DNA from: RPQJ01 sp046347155 | Lineage (GTDB): Bacteria; Pseudomonadota; Gammaproteobacteria; Steroidobacterales; Steroidobacteraceae | DNA: 64,000 nucleotides | NCBI GenBank assembly: GCA_046347155.1 | Contig: JAXMGT010000002.1 | Location: forward strand, 806,001 to 870,000 | Direction of reading: 5' to 3' | Part shown: positions 39,335 through 48,548 of the stretch, in pieces | Numbering within the stretch: the stretch's first letter is position 1 | How the letters are laid out: each line of letters opens with the position of its first letter | Made by a program: the position numbers and the translations under genes | The notes under the pieces: generated by a model | The model's input: the letters and a program-made list of their open reading frames with translations, nothing else | Told to the model about the DNA's origin: nothing | Database searches by the model: none

Positions 39335-39922
39335 ATGGCAGGCAACGCGCTCTCCATCATCGTCGGGCTCGGGAATCCCGGGCCGGAGCACCGGCTCACG
39401 CGCCACAACGCGGGCTACTGGTTCGTCGACGCGCTCGCGCGCGCCCACGGCGCGCAGTTCCGTGGCCACGCGCGCTACCAGGGCGAGATCGCGCGGATCT
39501 CGCTCGACGGCCATGACGTCACGCTGCTGAAGCCGCAGACCTTCATGAACCGCAGCGGCATCGCCGTGCGCGCGCTCGTCGACTACACGAAGGCGCCGCT
39601 CGGCGAGGTGCTCGTCGTTCACGACGAACTCGACCTGCCGCCGGGCACCGCCCGGCTCAAGTTCGGCGGTGGGCACGGCGGCCACAACGGGCTGCGCGAC
39701 ACGATCACGCACTGTGGCGCCGACTTCTGGCGTCTCCGGCTCGGCATCGGCCACCCGGGGCACCGCGACCAGGTGATCGACTACGTGCTGCAGCGCGCCG
39801 CGCCGGCGGACGAGTCGGCGATCGTCGAGGCGGTCGGTGCCGCGCTCGAGGTGCTGCCGGTCTTCGTGCGGGACGGCGCCGAGAAAGCCATGCACGCACT
39901 GCACACGAAGGCGGGCGACTGA
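39335..39922 (+). CDS. pth: Peptidyl-tRNA hydrolase
   Basis: Recycles stalled peptidyl-tRNA. 195 aa. IVGLGNPGPEHRLTRHNAGYWFVDAL holds the catalytic His of the HNxG motif; LKPQTFMNRSG, VHDELDLPPG and GGGHGGHNGLRD are also present. It follows the rplY terminator, so it may need its own promoter or readthrough. TGATG overlap with ychF. Confidence 0.96.
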   Translation: MAGNALSIIVGLGNPGPEHRLTRHNAGYWFVDALARAHGAQFRGHARYQGEIARISLDGHDVTLLKPQTFMNRSGIAVRALVDYTKAPLGEVLVVHDELDLPPGTARLKFGGGHGGHNGLRDTITHCGADFWRLRLGIGHPGHRDQVIDYVLQRAAPADESAIVEAVGAALEVLPVFVRDGAEKAMHALHTKAGD

Positions 39923-41016
39923 TGGGCATCAAGTGCGGGATCGTCGGGCTGCCCAACGTCGGCAAGTCCACGCTGTTCAACGCGGTCACGCAGGCGCAGA
40001 ACGCCGCGGCCGCCAACTATCCGTTCTGCACGATCGACCCGAACGTCGGCGTCGTGCCGGTGCCGGACCTCCGGCTCTCGAAGCTCGCGGACATCGCGAA
40101 GTCCGAGAAGATCATCCCGACCACGGTCGAGTTCGTCGACATCGCGGGCCTGGTCGCCGGCGCGTCGAAGGGCGAGGGGCTCGGCAACAAGTTCCTCGCC
40201 CACATCCGCGAGACCGACGCGATCGCCCACGTCGTGCGCTGCTTCGTGAACGACGACATCGTGCACGTCGCCGGGCGCATCGACCCGATCGCCGACATCG
40301 ACGTGATCAACACCGAACTCATCCTGGCCGACCTCGAGAGCGTCGAGCGTGCGCTCGTGCGCGCGGAGAAGGCATCGAAGGCCGGCGACAAGGACGCGAT
40401 CCGCCTGCGCGAGATCCTGAAGGGACTGCGCGAGCACATGGACGGCGGGCGCCCAGCGCGCACGTACGCGATCGACAAGGCCGACCGGCCGCTGCTGCGC
40501 GAGCTGCACCTGATCACGATGAAGCCGCTCATGTACGTCGCGAACGTCGCCGAGGACGGGTTCACCGCGAACCCGTACCTGGACGCCGTCTCGAAGCGGG
40601 CGGCCGAGGAGGGCGCCGACGTCGTGCCGGTGTGCGCTGCGATCGAGGCCGAGATCGCCCAGCTCGATGCGGACGACCGCACGGCGTTCCTCGAGGAACT
40701 GGGGCTGCACGAGCCCGGCCTCGACCGCGTCATCCGTGCCGCTTACCACCTGCTCGGGTTGCTGACGTTCTTCACGGTCGGCCCGAAGGAAGCCCGGGCG
40801 TGGACGACGCACCTCGGGGCGCTCGCGCCGCAGGCGGCCGGCGAGATCCACACGGACTTCGAGAAGGGCTTCATACGGGCCGAAGTGATCTCCTACGACG
40901 ACTACGTCGCCTGCCGGGGCGAGCAGGGCGCCAAGGAGGCCGGCAAGATGCGGCTCGAGGGCAAGGAGTACGTCGTCCGCGAGGGCGACGTGATGCACTT
41001 CCGGTTCAACGTGTAG
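39922..41016 (+). CDS. ychF: Ribosome-binding ATPase YchF (Obg family)
   Basis: Universal P-loop ATPase that binds ribosomes. 364 aa: G domain with GLPNVGKSTLFNAVT, coiled-coil insertion, C-terminal TGS domain (ITYDDYV-like region, ending DVMHFRFNV). The usual NKxD motif is replaced by N-V-A-E (YVANVAEDG), as in ATP-specific YchF proteins. Coupled to pth by a one-base overlap. Confidence 0.97.
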   Translation: MGIKCGIVGLPNVGKSTLFNAVTQAQNAAAANYPFCTIDPNVGVVPVPDLRLSKLADIAKSEKIIPTTVEFVDIAGLVAGASKGEGLGNKFLAHIRETDAIAHVVRCFVNDDIVHVAGRIDPIADIDVINTELILADLESVERALVRAEKASKAGDKDAIRLREILKGLREHMDGGRPARTYAIDKADRPLLRELHLITMKPLMYVANVAEDGFTANPYLDAVSKRAAEEGADVVPVCAAIEAEIAQLDADDRTAFLEELGLHEPGLDRVIRAAYHLLGLLTFFTVGPKEARAWTTHLGALAPQAAGEIHTDFEKGFIRAEVISYDDYVACRGEQGAKEAGKMRLEGKEYVVREGDVMHFRFNV

Positions 41017-41093
41017 GTGACATGCTCGCCTTCCAGTCGTGCGCTGCGGTGTCGGTCGGCCGGCGGCTGGAAATCGGGGATGTCCCCGCTTTC

Positions 41094-41122
41094 TTGACTG
41101 CCGGGCGCCGCGCCCGGAGAAT
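41094..41122 (+). promoter_or_regulatory. Promoter of tRNA-Met
   Basis: TTGACT (41094-41099), 17-bp spacer, GAGAAT (41117-41122). A start near 41129 gives a short leader before the tRNA at 41137. The C/G-rich discriminator after the -10 is usual for stringently controlled tRNA promoters. Confidence 0.6.
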
Positions 41123-41136
41123 TCGGCCCCCCTCGT

Positions 41137-41213
<77 letters not shown>

Positions 41214-41304
41214 CTCTCTCCCGACCGCCGCGCGGCGACGGTCGTTGTGTCCGCCGTCCCGACGCGGCACAGTGCCGGCTCCGGCGTTCCATCGGGAGCC
41301 TGCG

Positions 41305-42576
41305 TTGCCCAAGCGTTTCACGTCGTACATCGTGGTCGGGATGGTGCTCGGCATCCTGGTCGGCTGGCTCCTGAACAGGACCGTGGCCGATCCCGACACG
41401 CTCGCCCGCATCGGCGGCTACTTCTCGATCCTGACCGACGTGTTCCTGCGGCTGATCAAGATGATCATCGCGCCGCTCGTCTTCTCGACGCTCGTGATGG
41501 GCATCGCCCACCTCGGGGACACGACGGCGCTCGGCCGGGTCGGCCTGCGCACGCTCGGCTGGTTCATCATGGCGTCGGTCGTCTCGCTGCTGCTCGGCAT
41601 CGTGATGGTCACGCTGCTCGCGCCGGGTGCGTCGCTCGCGCTGCCGCTGCCGGCCGCCGACGCCGCGGTCGACGTGAAGGCCACGACGCTCACGCTGAAG
41701 GACTTCGTCACGCACCTGGTCCCGAAGTCGGTCGCCGAGTCGATGGCGAACAACGAGATCCTGCAGATCGTCGTCTTCTCGGTGTTCTTCGGCGCCGGCG
41801 TCGCGGCGGTGGGCGAGAAGGGACGCCCGGTCGCCGCCGTGGTCGCCGCGATCGCCGAAGTGATGCTGAAGGTGACCGGCTACGTGATGATGGTCGCGCC
41901 GGTCGCGGTGTTCGCCGCGATCGCCGCCACCGTCACGGCCCAGGGACTCGGGATCCTGACGACCTACGCGCGCTTCATCGGCTCGTTCTACCTGTCGATC
42001 GCGCTGCTCTGGGCCGTGCTGATCGGGCTCGGCGCGCTGGTGCTCGGCGCCCGCGTGCGTCGGCTCGTCCGGGAGGTCCGCGAGCCCATCCTGCTCGCGT
42101 TCTCGACCGCGAGTTCGGAGGCGGCCTACCCGCGCACGCTCGAGGGGCTGGAGCGCTTCGGCGTTTCGAACCGGATCGCGAGCTTCGTGCTGCCGCTCGG
42201 CTATTCGTTCAACCTCGACGGCTCGATGATGTACTGCACGTTCGCGACGCTGTTCATCGCGCAGGCGTACGGGATCGAGCTCACGCTCGCCCAGCAGCTC
42301 ACGATGCTGCTGCTGCTCATGGTCACGAGCAAGGGCATGGCCGGCGTGCCCCGTGCGTCGCTGGTGGTCATCGCCGCGACGCTCGCGTTCTTCCACATCC
42401 CGGAGGCCGGGCTGCTGCTGATCCTGGCCGTCGACCACTTCCTCGACATGGGCCGCAGCGCGACGAACGTCGTCGGCAACTCGATCGCGACCGCGGTCGT
42501 CGCGAAGTGGGAGGGCGAACTCTCGGACGCCGGCGCGGCGGCCGACGGACGCCCGTCGCGGGCCGGCGCGCCCTAG
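41305..42576 (+). CDS. Dicarboxylate/amino acid:cation symporter (GltP/DctA family)
   Basis: 423 aa secondary transporter for C4-dicarboxylates, glutamate or aspartate. About eight membrane helices with two re-entrant loops. Family motifs: FLRLIKMIIAPLVFSTLVMGIA, the serine-rich hairpin AFSTASSEAAYPRTLEGLERFGV, PLGYSFNLDGSMMYCTFA and the late NVVGNSIATAVVAKWEG (NxxxD-like region). I chose the TTG at 41305 because GGGAG lies 6 bp upstream and it gives a normal N-terminus. The last bases overlap the convergent M16 gene. Confidence 0.92.
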   Translation: MPKRFTSYIVVGMVLGILVGWLLNRTVADPDTLARIGGYFSILTDVFLRLIKMIIAPLVFSTLVMGIAHLGDTTALGRVGLRTLGWFIMASVVSLLLGIVMVTLLAPGASLALPLPAADAAVDVKATTLTLKDFVTHLVPKSVAESMANNEILQIVVFSVFFGAGVAAVGEKGRPVAAVVAAIAEVMLKVTGYVMMVAPVAVFAAIAATVTAQGLGILTTYARFIGSFYLSIALLWAVLIGLGALVLGARVRRLVREVREPILLAFSTASSEAAYPRTLEGLERFGVSNRIASFVLPLGYSFNLDGSMMYCTFATLFIAQAYGIELTLAQQLTMLLLLMVTSKGMAGVPRASLVVIAATLAFFHIPEAGLLLILAVDHFLDMGRSATNVVGNSIATAVVAKWEGELSDAGAAADGRPSRAGAP

Positions 42577-42590
42577 CGCTGCGCCGGTTT
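42563..42590 (+). terminator. Hairpin spanning the symporter/M16 convergent stops
   Basis: Arms CCGGCGC (42563-42569) and GCGCCGG (42581-42587) enclose an 11-nt loop containing the shared CTAG (42573-42576), where both genes stop. A short TTT follows on the plus strand. Confidence 0.45.
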
Positions 42591-43925
42591 CGCGGCCGGC
42601 AGCGTGCCGGCCTCGACGAGCACCATCTTCGACGGATCGAGGTGGCGGCGGATCGCGCCGTTCACCTGGTCGAGCGTCAGCGCGGCGACCCGGTCGGGGT
42701 ACTGGTCCACGTACTCGAGTGGCAGGCCCGCCTCGAGCGTGCGCATCACGACACCGGCGAGGCCCGCGCTGGTCGCGAGCCCGACCACGTAGGATCCGGC
42801 CGTGCGCGTCTTGGCCCGCGCCAGCTCCCCGGCGGTCACGCCCTTCGCGTGCCACAGCTCGAGCTCGCGACGGGTCGAGACGATGCCTCGCTCGAGCAGC
42901 CCCGGCGCGAACGTCGCGTACACCTCGAAGTAGCCGTCCGCGTACGTGTCGTCGCCGATGCCGGCGCCGACCCCGTAGGTCAGGCCCTCCTTGTCGCGCA
43001 CGGTGCTCATCAGGCGGCCGGTGAACCCGCTGCCTAGGATCCGCGTGCCGACGCTGAGCGGCAGCGTGTCGGCGTCGGCGTAGCGCAGCCGGGTGGGCTG
43101 CCCGATCAGCACGCTCACGCTCGTCTTGTCCGGCATCTCGATCGCGACCGCCGCGGGCTTCGCGAGCGCCGGCGCGAGGGCCGCCGGGGGCGGCACGGAG
43201 CCGCCCTGCCAGCCGGCGAATGCCTTGCGGACCTCGGCCCCGGCGACCGCGGGGTCCACGTCGCCGACGATCACGATGCGCATCCCGGTCGGTCCGTAGT
43301 ACCGTGCATGGAACTGCCGGAGCTGGTCGAGCGTCGCCGTGCCCACGTCGGCGAGGAACTGCTCGGGCGTCGGCGAGCGGTTCGGATGTCCCGGCGGGAA
43401 CACCGCGCGGGAAAACGCGTCGTCCGCGCGGAAGTCCGTGTCCTGCATCTGCTCGCGCAGCGACCCGTCGATCTGCTTCTTGAGCTTGGCGAATTCCGCC
43501 TCCGGGAAGGCGGGCTCGCGCAGCTGCTCGGCCATCAGCGACACGAGCAGCGGAAGGTCGCGCGACAGGCTGCGGCCCGACACAGACAGCGTGTTCGACC
43601 CGACACCGAACCCGAGGCGGGCACCGACGCCGCCGAGCGTCTGTGCGATCGCGAACTTGTCGTGGCGGGTCGTGCCCTTGTCGAGCATCTCGCCGGTGAG
43701 CGTCGCGATCGCGGAGTTGTCCGCGGGGCTCCGGTCGTCGCCGGCCCGCAGCGACGCCGCGAGCGTCACGACGTCCTTGACGTCGGTGCGGATCACGACG
43801 AGGTCGATGCCGCCGATGTCGATGCGAACCGCGTCGTTCGCGACGCCGGCGCGGGCGGGTGTCCCGGCGGCGAGGCTTGCGGCGCAGGCGAAGGCGAGGA
43901 AGTACCGTCTGGTCATGGCAGTCAT
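42573..43925 (-). CDS. M16 peptidase, non-catalytic partner subunit
   Basis: About 450 aa from the ATG at 43925 (43916 also possible; the frame stays open to 43967). It has a signal peptide (RRYFLAFACAASLAAGTPARA) and the two-lobed M16 fold. The HxxEH zinc site is absent; the equivalent place reads NSAIATLTGEML. The glycine/RY segment of the C-terminal half is kept (GSGFTGRLMSTVRDKEGLTYGVGAG). In two-subunit periplasmic M16 peptidases such a chain assists the catalytic one, which is encoded directly upstream. Confidence 0.88.
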   Translation of the reverse strand: MTAMTRRYFLAFACAASLAAGTPARAGVANDAVRIDIGGIDLVVIRTDVKDVVTLAASLRAGDDRSPADNSAIATLTGEMLDKGTTRHDKFAIAQTLGGVGARLGFGVGSNTLSVSGRSLSRDLPLLVSLMAEQLREPAFPEAEFAKLKKQIDGSLREQMQDTDFRADDAFSRAVFPPGHPNRSPTPEQFLADVGTATLDQLRQFHARYYGPTGMRIVIVGDVDPAVAGAEVRKAFAGWQGGSVPPPAALAPALAKPAAVAIEMPDKTSVSVLIGQPTRLRYADADTLPLSVGTRILGSGFTGRLMSTVRDKEGLTYGVGAGIGDDTYADGYFEVYATFAPGLLERGIVSTRRELELWHAKGVTAGELARAKTRTAGSYVVGLATSAGLAGVVMRTLEAGLPLEYVDQYPDRVAALTLDQVNGAIRRHLDPSKMVLVEAGTLPAAKPAQR

Positions 43926-43938
43926 TGGGCGCGGGCCT

Positions 43939-45318
43939 CTAGTGGGCGGGCGGGGCGGCGGGGGCATCCGACGTCGGGACGAACCAGCCGGTCGTGCCGT
44001 GATCGGCCACGAGATACGTGTTCGCGACGCGCTTCACGTCAGCGGCGGTGACCCGCCGGGTCGCATCGTCGATCGTGTAGTAGAGCGTCCAGTCCCCGGC
44101 CGCGATCGTCTCGTTCAGGACCGAGGCGATCGAGAAGGAGCCGTCGCGCGCGAACGCGGTGGCCGACTCGTACTTCGCGAGCGCGGTGGCGACCTCCTGG
44201 TCGGTGACGCCGTCGCGGCGCAGGCGCTCGATTTCCTCGTTCAGCACCTTCTCGACCTCGGCGTGCCCGACGCCCGGGGCCACGTACGCATACACCTGGA
44301 AGAGCGACGGGTCGTGCAGGAAGCCGGCGTTCGCACTCACCTGCAGCGCGAGGTTGCGGTCGGTGAGCGCCCGGTAGAAGCGGCTCGTCTTGCCGTTCCC
44401 GAGGATCGTCGCCAGCACGTCGAGCGCCGGGTAGTCGGCGTCGCGCCCGGACGGGCTCTTCCACGAGATGCCGACGACGCCGATCTCGCCTGCGCGGTTC
44501 ACGGTCACGCGTCGCGGGCCCTGCTGCTCCGGCTCGACCGTGTAGACCTGGGGGATCGGCTTCGGCGAACGCGGGCAGGCCGCGTAGTACTTCTTCACGA
44601 GCGCCAGGGCGGCGGCCGGCTCGACGTCGCCGATCACCGTCACGGTCGCGTTGTCCGGCCAGTAGAACGTGTCGTAGAACTCGCGCAGCTTCCAGATCGG
44701 CACGTTCTCGATGTCGCTCAGCCAGCCGATCGTGTTGTGGTGGTAGGGGTGCGCAATGTAGGCCGCCGCGAAGATCGCCTTGTCGAGCGCCTCCTGCGGG
44801 TCGTTCTCACCCCGTTCGTATTCGTTGCGGACGACGGTCATCTCCCTCTCGCGGTCCTTCTCGTCGAGCGAAAGGTTGCGCATCCGGTCGGCCTCGATCG
44901 CGACGTAGCCCTCGAGCGCGTCCTTCGGCACCACCGCGTAGTAGTTCGTGCGGTCGTACCAGGTCGTGGCGTTGTACATGCCGCCGACCGTCTCGAGGTA
45001 CTGCTTGACGCTGTTGCCCTTCGCGTCGTTGTACGCGGGCGAACCCTTGAACATCAGGTGCTCGAGCAGGTGCGTGGCGCCGGTCGTGCCGGTCACCTCG
45101 TTCCTCGAGCCCACCCGGTAGGTCACCATGAACGTGACGACCGGCGCCGAGTGGTCGGGCATCACGAGCACCGTGAGCCCGTTCGATTCGAGCGTGTATT
45201 CGGAGATGGCGCCGACGGTCCTGACGTACCGGAAGCCCGCGACCTCGGCGCGGGGCGTGTCGGCGGCCGAGGTGGCGCCGACGAGGACGAGGAGCAGGCT
45301 GGCGATCAGGTGCTTCAT
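43939..45318 (-). CDS. M16 zinc peptidase, catalytic subunit
   Basis: 459 aa with a signal peptide (ending SAAD). The inverted zinc motif is H83-LLE-H87 with a distal glutamate in RNEYERGENDP (E166). The second lobe lacks a metal site, as is normal. It should cleave peptides in the periplasm together with the downstream partner (13-22 bp gap). This paired arrangement is common in Proteobacteria; the substrates are unknown. Confidence 0.92.
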   Translation of the reverse strand: MKHLIASLLLVLVGATSAADTPRAEVAGFRYVRTVGAISEYTLESNGLTVLVMPDHSAPVVTFMVTYRVGSRNEVTGTTGATHLLEHLMFKGSPAYNDAKGNSVKQYLETVGGMYNATTWYDRTNYYAVVPKDALEGYVAIEADRMRNLSLDEKDREREMTVVRNEYERGENDPQEALDKAIFAAAYIAHPYHHNTIGWLSDIENVPIWKLREFYDTFYWPDNATVTVIGDVEPAAALALVKKYYAACPRSPKPIPQVYTVEPEQQGPRRVTVNRAGEIGVVGISWKSPSGRDADYPALDVLATILGNGKTSRFYRALTDRNLALQVSANAGFLHDPSLFQVYAYVAPGVGHAEVEKVLNEEIERLRRDGVTDQEVATALAKYESATAFARDGSFSIASVLNETIAAGDWTLYYTIDDATRRVTAADVKRVANTYLVADHGTTGWFVPTSDAPAAPPAH

Positions 45319-45470
45319 GGGTAGGGCACTCGGGACGGATGGCGCGAGCTTACCCGATCGGGCGACGGCCGCTAGGTAGAAGCCGGCCGGGGATCGCGCC
45401 CGGCGAGCGCCGGGGTGGAGCTATGCTCGGGACGTCGGACCGCGGCGCAACCGCGCGCCAGGAGGCGATC

Positions 45471-46388
45471 ATGGGCGCTCTCCGCAACATCCTCGTGCTG
45501 ATGGACCCGGGCTCCGGGGCCCAGCCGGCCTTCGACGCCGCGGTGCTGGTCGCGCGGGCGACCGGTGCGCGGCTCGAGTTGCTCGCCACCGAGTACCACG
45601 ACCTGCACGCCGGCTACTTCGAGCCGATGACGGCGACGCTGCAGGAATTCCACGACTCCGTGCTCGCGGCGCGGCGCGCAATGCTCGGGCGCTACGTGCA
45701 GGCCGCGGCCGAGGCCGGCGTCACGGCACTCGGCGAGGCGTTGTGGGGCTCGCCCTTCCACGAGGTCGTGCTCGCGAGGGTGGCGGCGACCCGGCCGGAC
45801 CTCGTCGTGAAGCACACCGAGTACCACGGCCGGGTGGAGCGGACGATCTTCACCGGGTCGGACTGGCACCTGATCCGCGATTGCCCGGTGCCGCTGCTGC
45901 TCGTGAAGGACCCGGCGAGACTGAGCGGTGCGAAGGTGCTCGCCTGCGTCGACCCGATGCACGCGCACGACAAGCCCGCCGCACTCGACGTCGAGCTCCT
46001 GCGTCGCGGCACCGAGCTCGCCACGCTGCTCGGCGGCGAACTCCACGCGCTGCACGTCGCGGCGCTGCCGGCGCCGGTCGTCATGGTCGGCGACGTATGG
46101 GTCGCGGCCGCCGCCGTGCCGCCACCGGAGGAATCGCTGGCCCTCGCCCGGGCCGCCTGCGAACGGCTCGCCGCGGAGCGCGGTGTTTCCCGGCAACGCC
46201 TGCACCTCCGCGTCGGCGCGCCGGCGCACGAGATCGTCGCGACGGCGCGCGAACTCGGGGCTGGACTGCTCATGATGGGTGCGGTCTCGCGGCGACGGCT
46301 CGAGCGCTGGTTCGTCGGCAGCACGGCCGAAGCGGTGCTCGACCGCGCGCCGTGCAACGTCTGGGTCGAGAAGCCGGCGTCCCCGTGA
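45471..46388 (+). CDS. uspE: Tandem universal stress protein, UspE type
   Basis: 305 aa with two Usp domains. Domain 1 contains VVKHTEYHGRVERTIFTGSDWHLIRDCPVPLLLVKD, closely like E. coli UspE. Domain 2 ends GAVSRRRLERWFVGSTAEAVLDRAPCNVWVEK. The second glycine of the G-2x-G-9x-G(S/T) ATP motif is Ser here. The ATG at 45471 is supported by AGGAGG 7 bp upstream; the frame is open further 5' but without such a site. It is convergent with the double kinase gene. Confidence 0.92.
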   Translation: MGALRNILVLMDPGSGAQPAFDAAVLVARATGARLELLATEYHDLHAGYFEPMTATLQEFHDSVLAARRAMLGRYVQAAAEAGVTALGEALWGSPFHEVVLARVAATRPDLVVKHTEYHGRVERTIFTGSDWHLIRDCPVPLLLVKDPARLSGAKVLACVDPMHAHDKPAALDVELLRRGTELATLLGGELHALHVAALPAPVVMVGDVWVAAAAVPPPEESLALARAACERLAAERGVSRQRLHLRVGAPAHEIVATARELGAGLLMMGAVSRRRLERWFVGSTAEAVLDRAPCNVWVEKPASP

Positions 46389-46391
46389 GGT

Positions 46392-47987
46392 TCAGGCGAT
46401 GCCCGCGCCGGCGAGCGCGGTGAGTGCGTCCCCGGAAGGGTCGGGACCGGTCGTGTCGACGACGACCACGCGCCCGGCCTCGCCGGGGTCGAACGGCTCC
46501 CAGTAGCCGGGCTGTCGCGCGAGCGTGGCGAGGCCGGCCTCCGAGGCGTCGGCGCCTTCCCGTGCACGGGCGGCGATGCGCCCGCGCAGGACGCCCTCCG
46601 GCGCCACGCAATGCAGCAGCGCGGCCGGGGCGCCGATCGCGTCCGCGATCGCGAGCAGCGCGCGACGCTCGTCCCGGCGCAGGCAGGCCGCATCGACGAC
46701 GACCGGCATGCCGCCGCTGAGCGCCGACGTCGCGCACGCGCCGAGCCTTTCGTACGTGCGGTTGTTGAATTCGACGGTGTAGATGCCGCCGTCCTGCGGT
46801 GAACGCGAATCGTCGAGCGGCCCGAGGCCCGCGAGCCGCTTGCGCTCGACGTCGGATCGCAGGTGCAGCGCATCGAGTGCCGCGGCGAGGCGCCCGGCGA
46901 GCCACGTCTTCCCGGAACCCGAATAGCCGCAGGTGACGAGCAGTGGGGGTCGGGACCGCTGCAGCCTCGAGAGCGCCCAGTGGACGTAGCATTCGGATGC
47001 GCTGCGGTGCACGGCGCCACCGCCCGGCTGCCGCGCCCGGAGTCCGGCGACCTTCGCGCGCACGAGCGCGCGGCCGGCCTCGAAGTAGCGCAGCAGGTCG
47101 AATGCCGATGCGTCGCCGCCCGCGTCGAACCACGCCTGCAGCAGTACTCGGCGCAGGTCCGCCCGCCCGCGTTCCGCCAGGTCCATGCTCAGGAATGCGA
47201 CGTCGTTCGCGACGTCGATCCAGCGCAGCGCCGGATCGAACTCGATGCCGTCGAACGCCACGAGGCGCCCCTGCCATCGAACGACGTTGCCGCAATGCAG
47301 GTCGCCGTGGCACTCGCGCACCCGTCCGGCCGCACGGCGCGTGCCGAGCAGCGCGCGAATCCGTGCGAACTCCACGTCGAGCCCGGCGTGCAGCGACGCG
47401 AGCGTCGTCGTGGCCGCCACGCCGGCCGCGGCGAGGTCCGCGAGATTGTCGGCCGCGATGCGGCCGGCTTCGTCGGGCGTGCCGTACGGGGCGCCGTCCG
47501 GGCAGCGGGCCGCGGCGGCGTGGAAGCGCTCGATGTCGCGCGCGAGCACCGCGATCTCCGCCGTTGCGACCCGCCCGGTGTCCACGAGTGCGTCGAGTGC
47601 GTCGCCCGGGTCGAATTGCCGCATGCGCACCGCGTGCTCGAACGCGGGGCCGTCGCCATCGACCCGGGGCGCGCCGGGCGTACCGGCGATCGCGGATACG
47701 CCGAGGTACAGGTCCGGCGCGGTGCGTCGGTTGAGCCTCAGTTCCTCCTCGCAGTACGCCCGGCGGCGCTCGGGCGTGCCGTAGTCGAGGAACGGCAGAC
47801 GCAGCGGTTTCTTGACCTTGTAGGCATACGGCCCGGTCAGGTACACGCGCGAGATGTGTGTCTCGACGACGCGCACCGGTGCGTCGACGGCGTGCGGCCA
47901 GGCCCGCGGGGAGGCCAGCGCCGCGGCCAGTGCCCGGTCATCGTCCGGCGTCTCGACGGTCTGCGGGGCGGGGTCCGGCATAGGCAT
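46392..47987 (-). CDS. Two-domain kinase: APH-like domain plus P-loop kinase
   Basis: 531 aa. The N-terminal 330 or so residues are an aminoglycoside-phosphotransferase-like fold with catalytic ECHGDLHCGNVV and metal site FDGIEFDP. The C-terminal 180 hold a zeta/gluconate-kinase-like P-loop GYSGSGKTWLA and a VVVDAACLRRDERRALL segment. The same architecture occurs in M. tuberculosis Rv2004c of the DosR dormancy regulon. The substrate is unknown. It lies tail-to-tail with uspE and is divergent from hpf. Confidence 0.85.
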   Translation of the reverse strand: MPMPDPAPQTVETPDDDRALAAALASPRAWPHAVDAPVRVVETHISRVYLTGPYAYKVKKPLRLPFLDYGTPERRRAYCEEELRLNRRTAPDLYLGVSAIAGTPGAPRVDGDGPAFEHAVRMRQFDPGDALDALVDTGRVATAEIAVLARDIERFHAAAARCPDGAPYGTPDEAGRIAADNLADLAAAGVAATTTLASLHAGLDVEFARIRALLGTRRAAGRVRECHGDLHCGNVVRWQGRLVAFDGIEFDPALRWIDVANDVAFLSMDLAERGRADLRRVLLQAWFDAGGDASAFDLLRYFEAGRALVRAKVAGLRARQPGGGAVHRSASECYVHWALSRLQRSRPPLLVTCGYSGSGKTWLAGRLAAALDALHLRSDVERKRLAGLGPLDDSRSPQDGGIYTVEFNNRTYERLGACATSALSGGMPVVVDAACLRRDERRALLAIADAIGAPAALLHCVAPEGVLRGRIAARAREGADASEAGLATLARQPGYWEPFDPGEAGRVVVVDTTGPDPSGDALTALAGAGIA

Positions 47988-48163
47988 GGGACCGCGATTC
48001 CAGTTCGGCGTTCCGCGGACATTTCGGGCTTGACCCGCGGCCTTCCCGCAAGTGTACCCTTGGTGCGTGGACGCGGGTTCCCGTGTGCAATACTGATGGC
48101 CGCACGCGGGCCCGGTCGGAGAATGAATCCGACCTTTCGATCAGCAAGAGAAGGGCAACCATC

Positions 48164-48517
48164 GTGACCATTCCTGTCCAGATCACCTTCCGCCACATGG
48201 AAACTTCGGCCGCCGTCGAGACGCGCGTGCGCGAGCTCGCCAACCACCTCGGCGTGTTCAGCGACAAGATCACTTCCTGTCGCGTGGTCGTCGATTCGCC
48301 GCACCGGCACCATCACCAGGGCAAGGTCTTCAACGTCAAGGTGCAGCTGGCGCTGCCGGGCGAGGACGTGGTGGTCGACATGGAACGCCCGGACCGCCCG
48401 GGCCACGAGGACGTCTACGTCGTGCTGCGCGACGCGTTCGACGCCGCCAAGCGGCAGCTGCAGCAGCGCATGTCCAACCTGCGCAACGAGGACAAGCGGC
48501 GCGAGACGCTGTCGTGA
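48164..48517 (+). CDS. hpf: Ribosome hibernation factor, HPF/RaiA family
   Basis: 117 aa short-type factor that binds the 30S decoding site and silences ribosomes under stress. N-terminal VTIPVQITFRHMETSAAVETRVRELANHLG; the basic C-terminal helix is FDAAKRQLQQRMSNLRNEDKRR. GTG at 48164 with a purine-rich AGAAGGG upstream; the in-frame sequence before it is not family-like. It is not next to rpoN, where hpf often lies, but 31 bp ahead of a PRPP-synthetase-like gene. Confidence 0.9.
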   Translation: MTIPVQITFRHMETSAAVETRVRELANHLGVFSDKITSCRVVVDSPHRHHHQGKVFNVKVQLALPGEDVVVDMERPDRPGHEDVYVVLRDAFDAAKRQLQQRMSNLRNEDKRRETLS

Positions 48518-48548
48518 ACCGGCCGTCGCGGCGGGACGCCGGGGCGCC

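Noticed and set aside
42573..45318. Mitochondrial-type processing peptidase or pitrilysin as identity of the M16 pair.
   Set aside because: Both chains have signal peptides and are about 450 aa, with one active and one inactive subunit, which fits the bacterial two-subunit periplasmic type better.
48030..48060. TTGACC with TACCCT upstream of hpf as a sigma-70 promoter.
   Set aside because: The spacer is 19 bp and the -10 is poor, with a long distance to the GTG. It is too weak to annotate.
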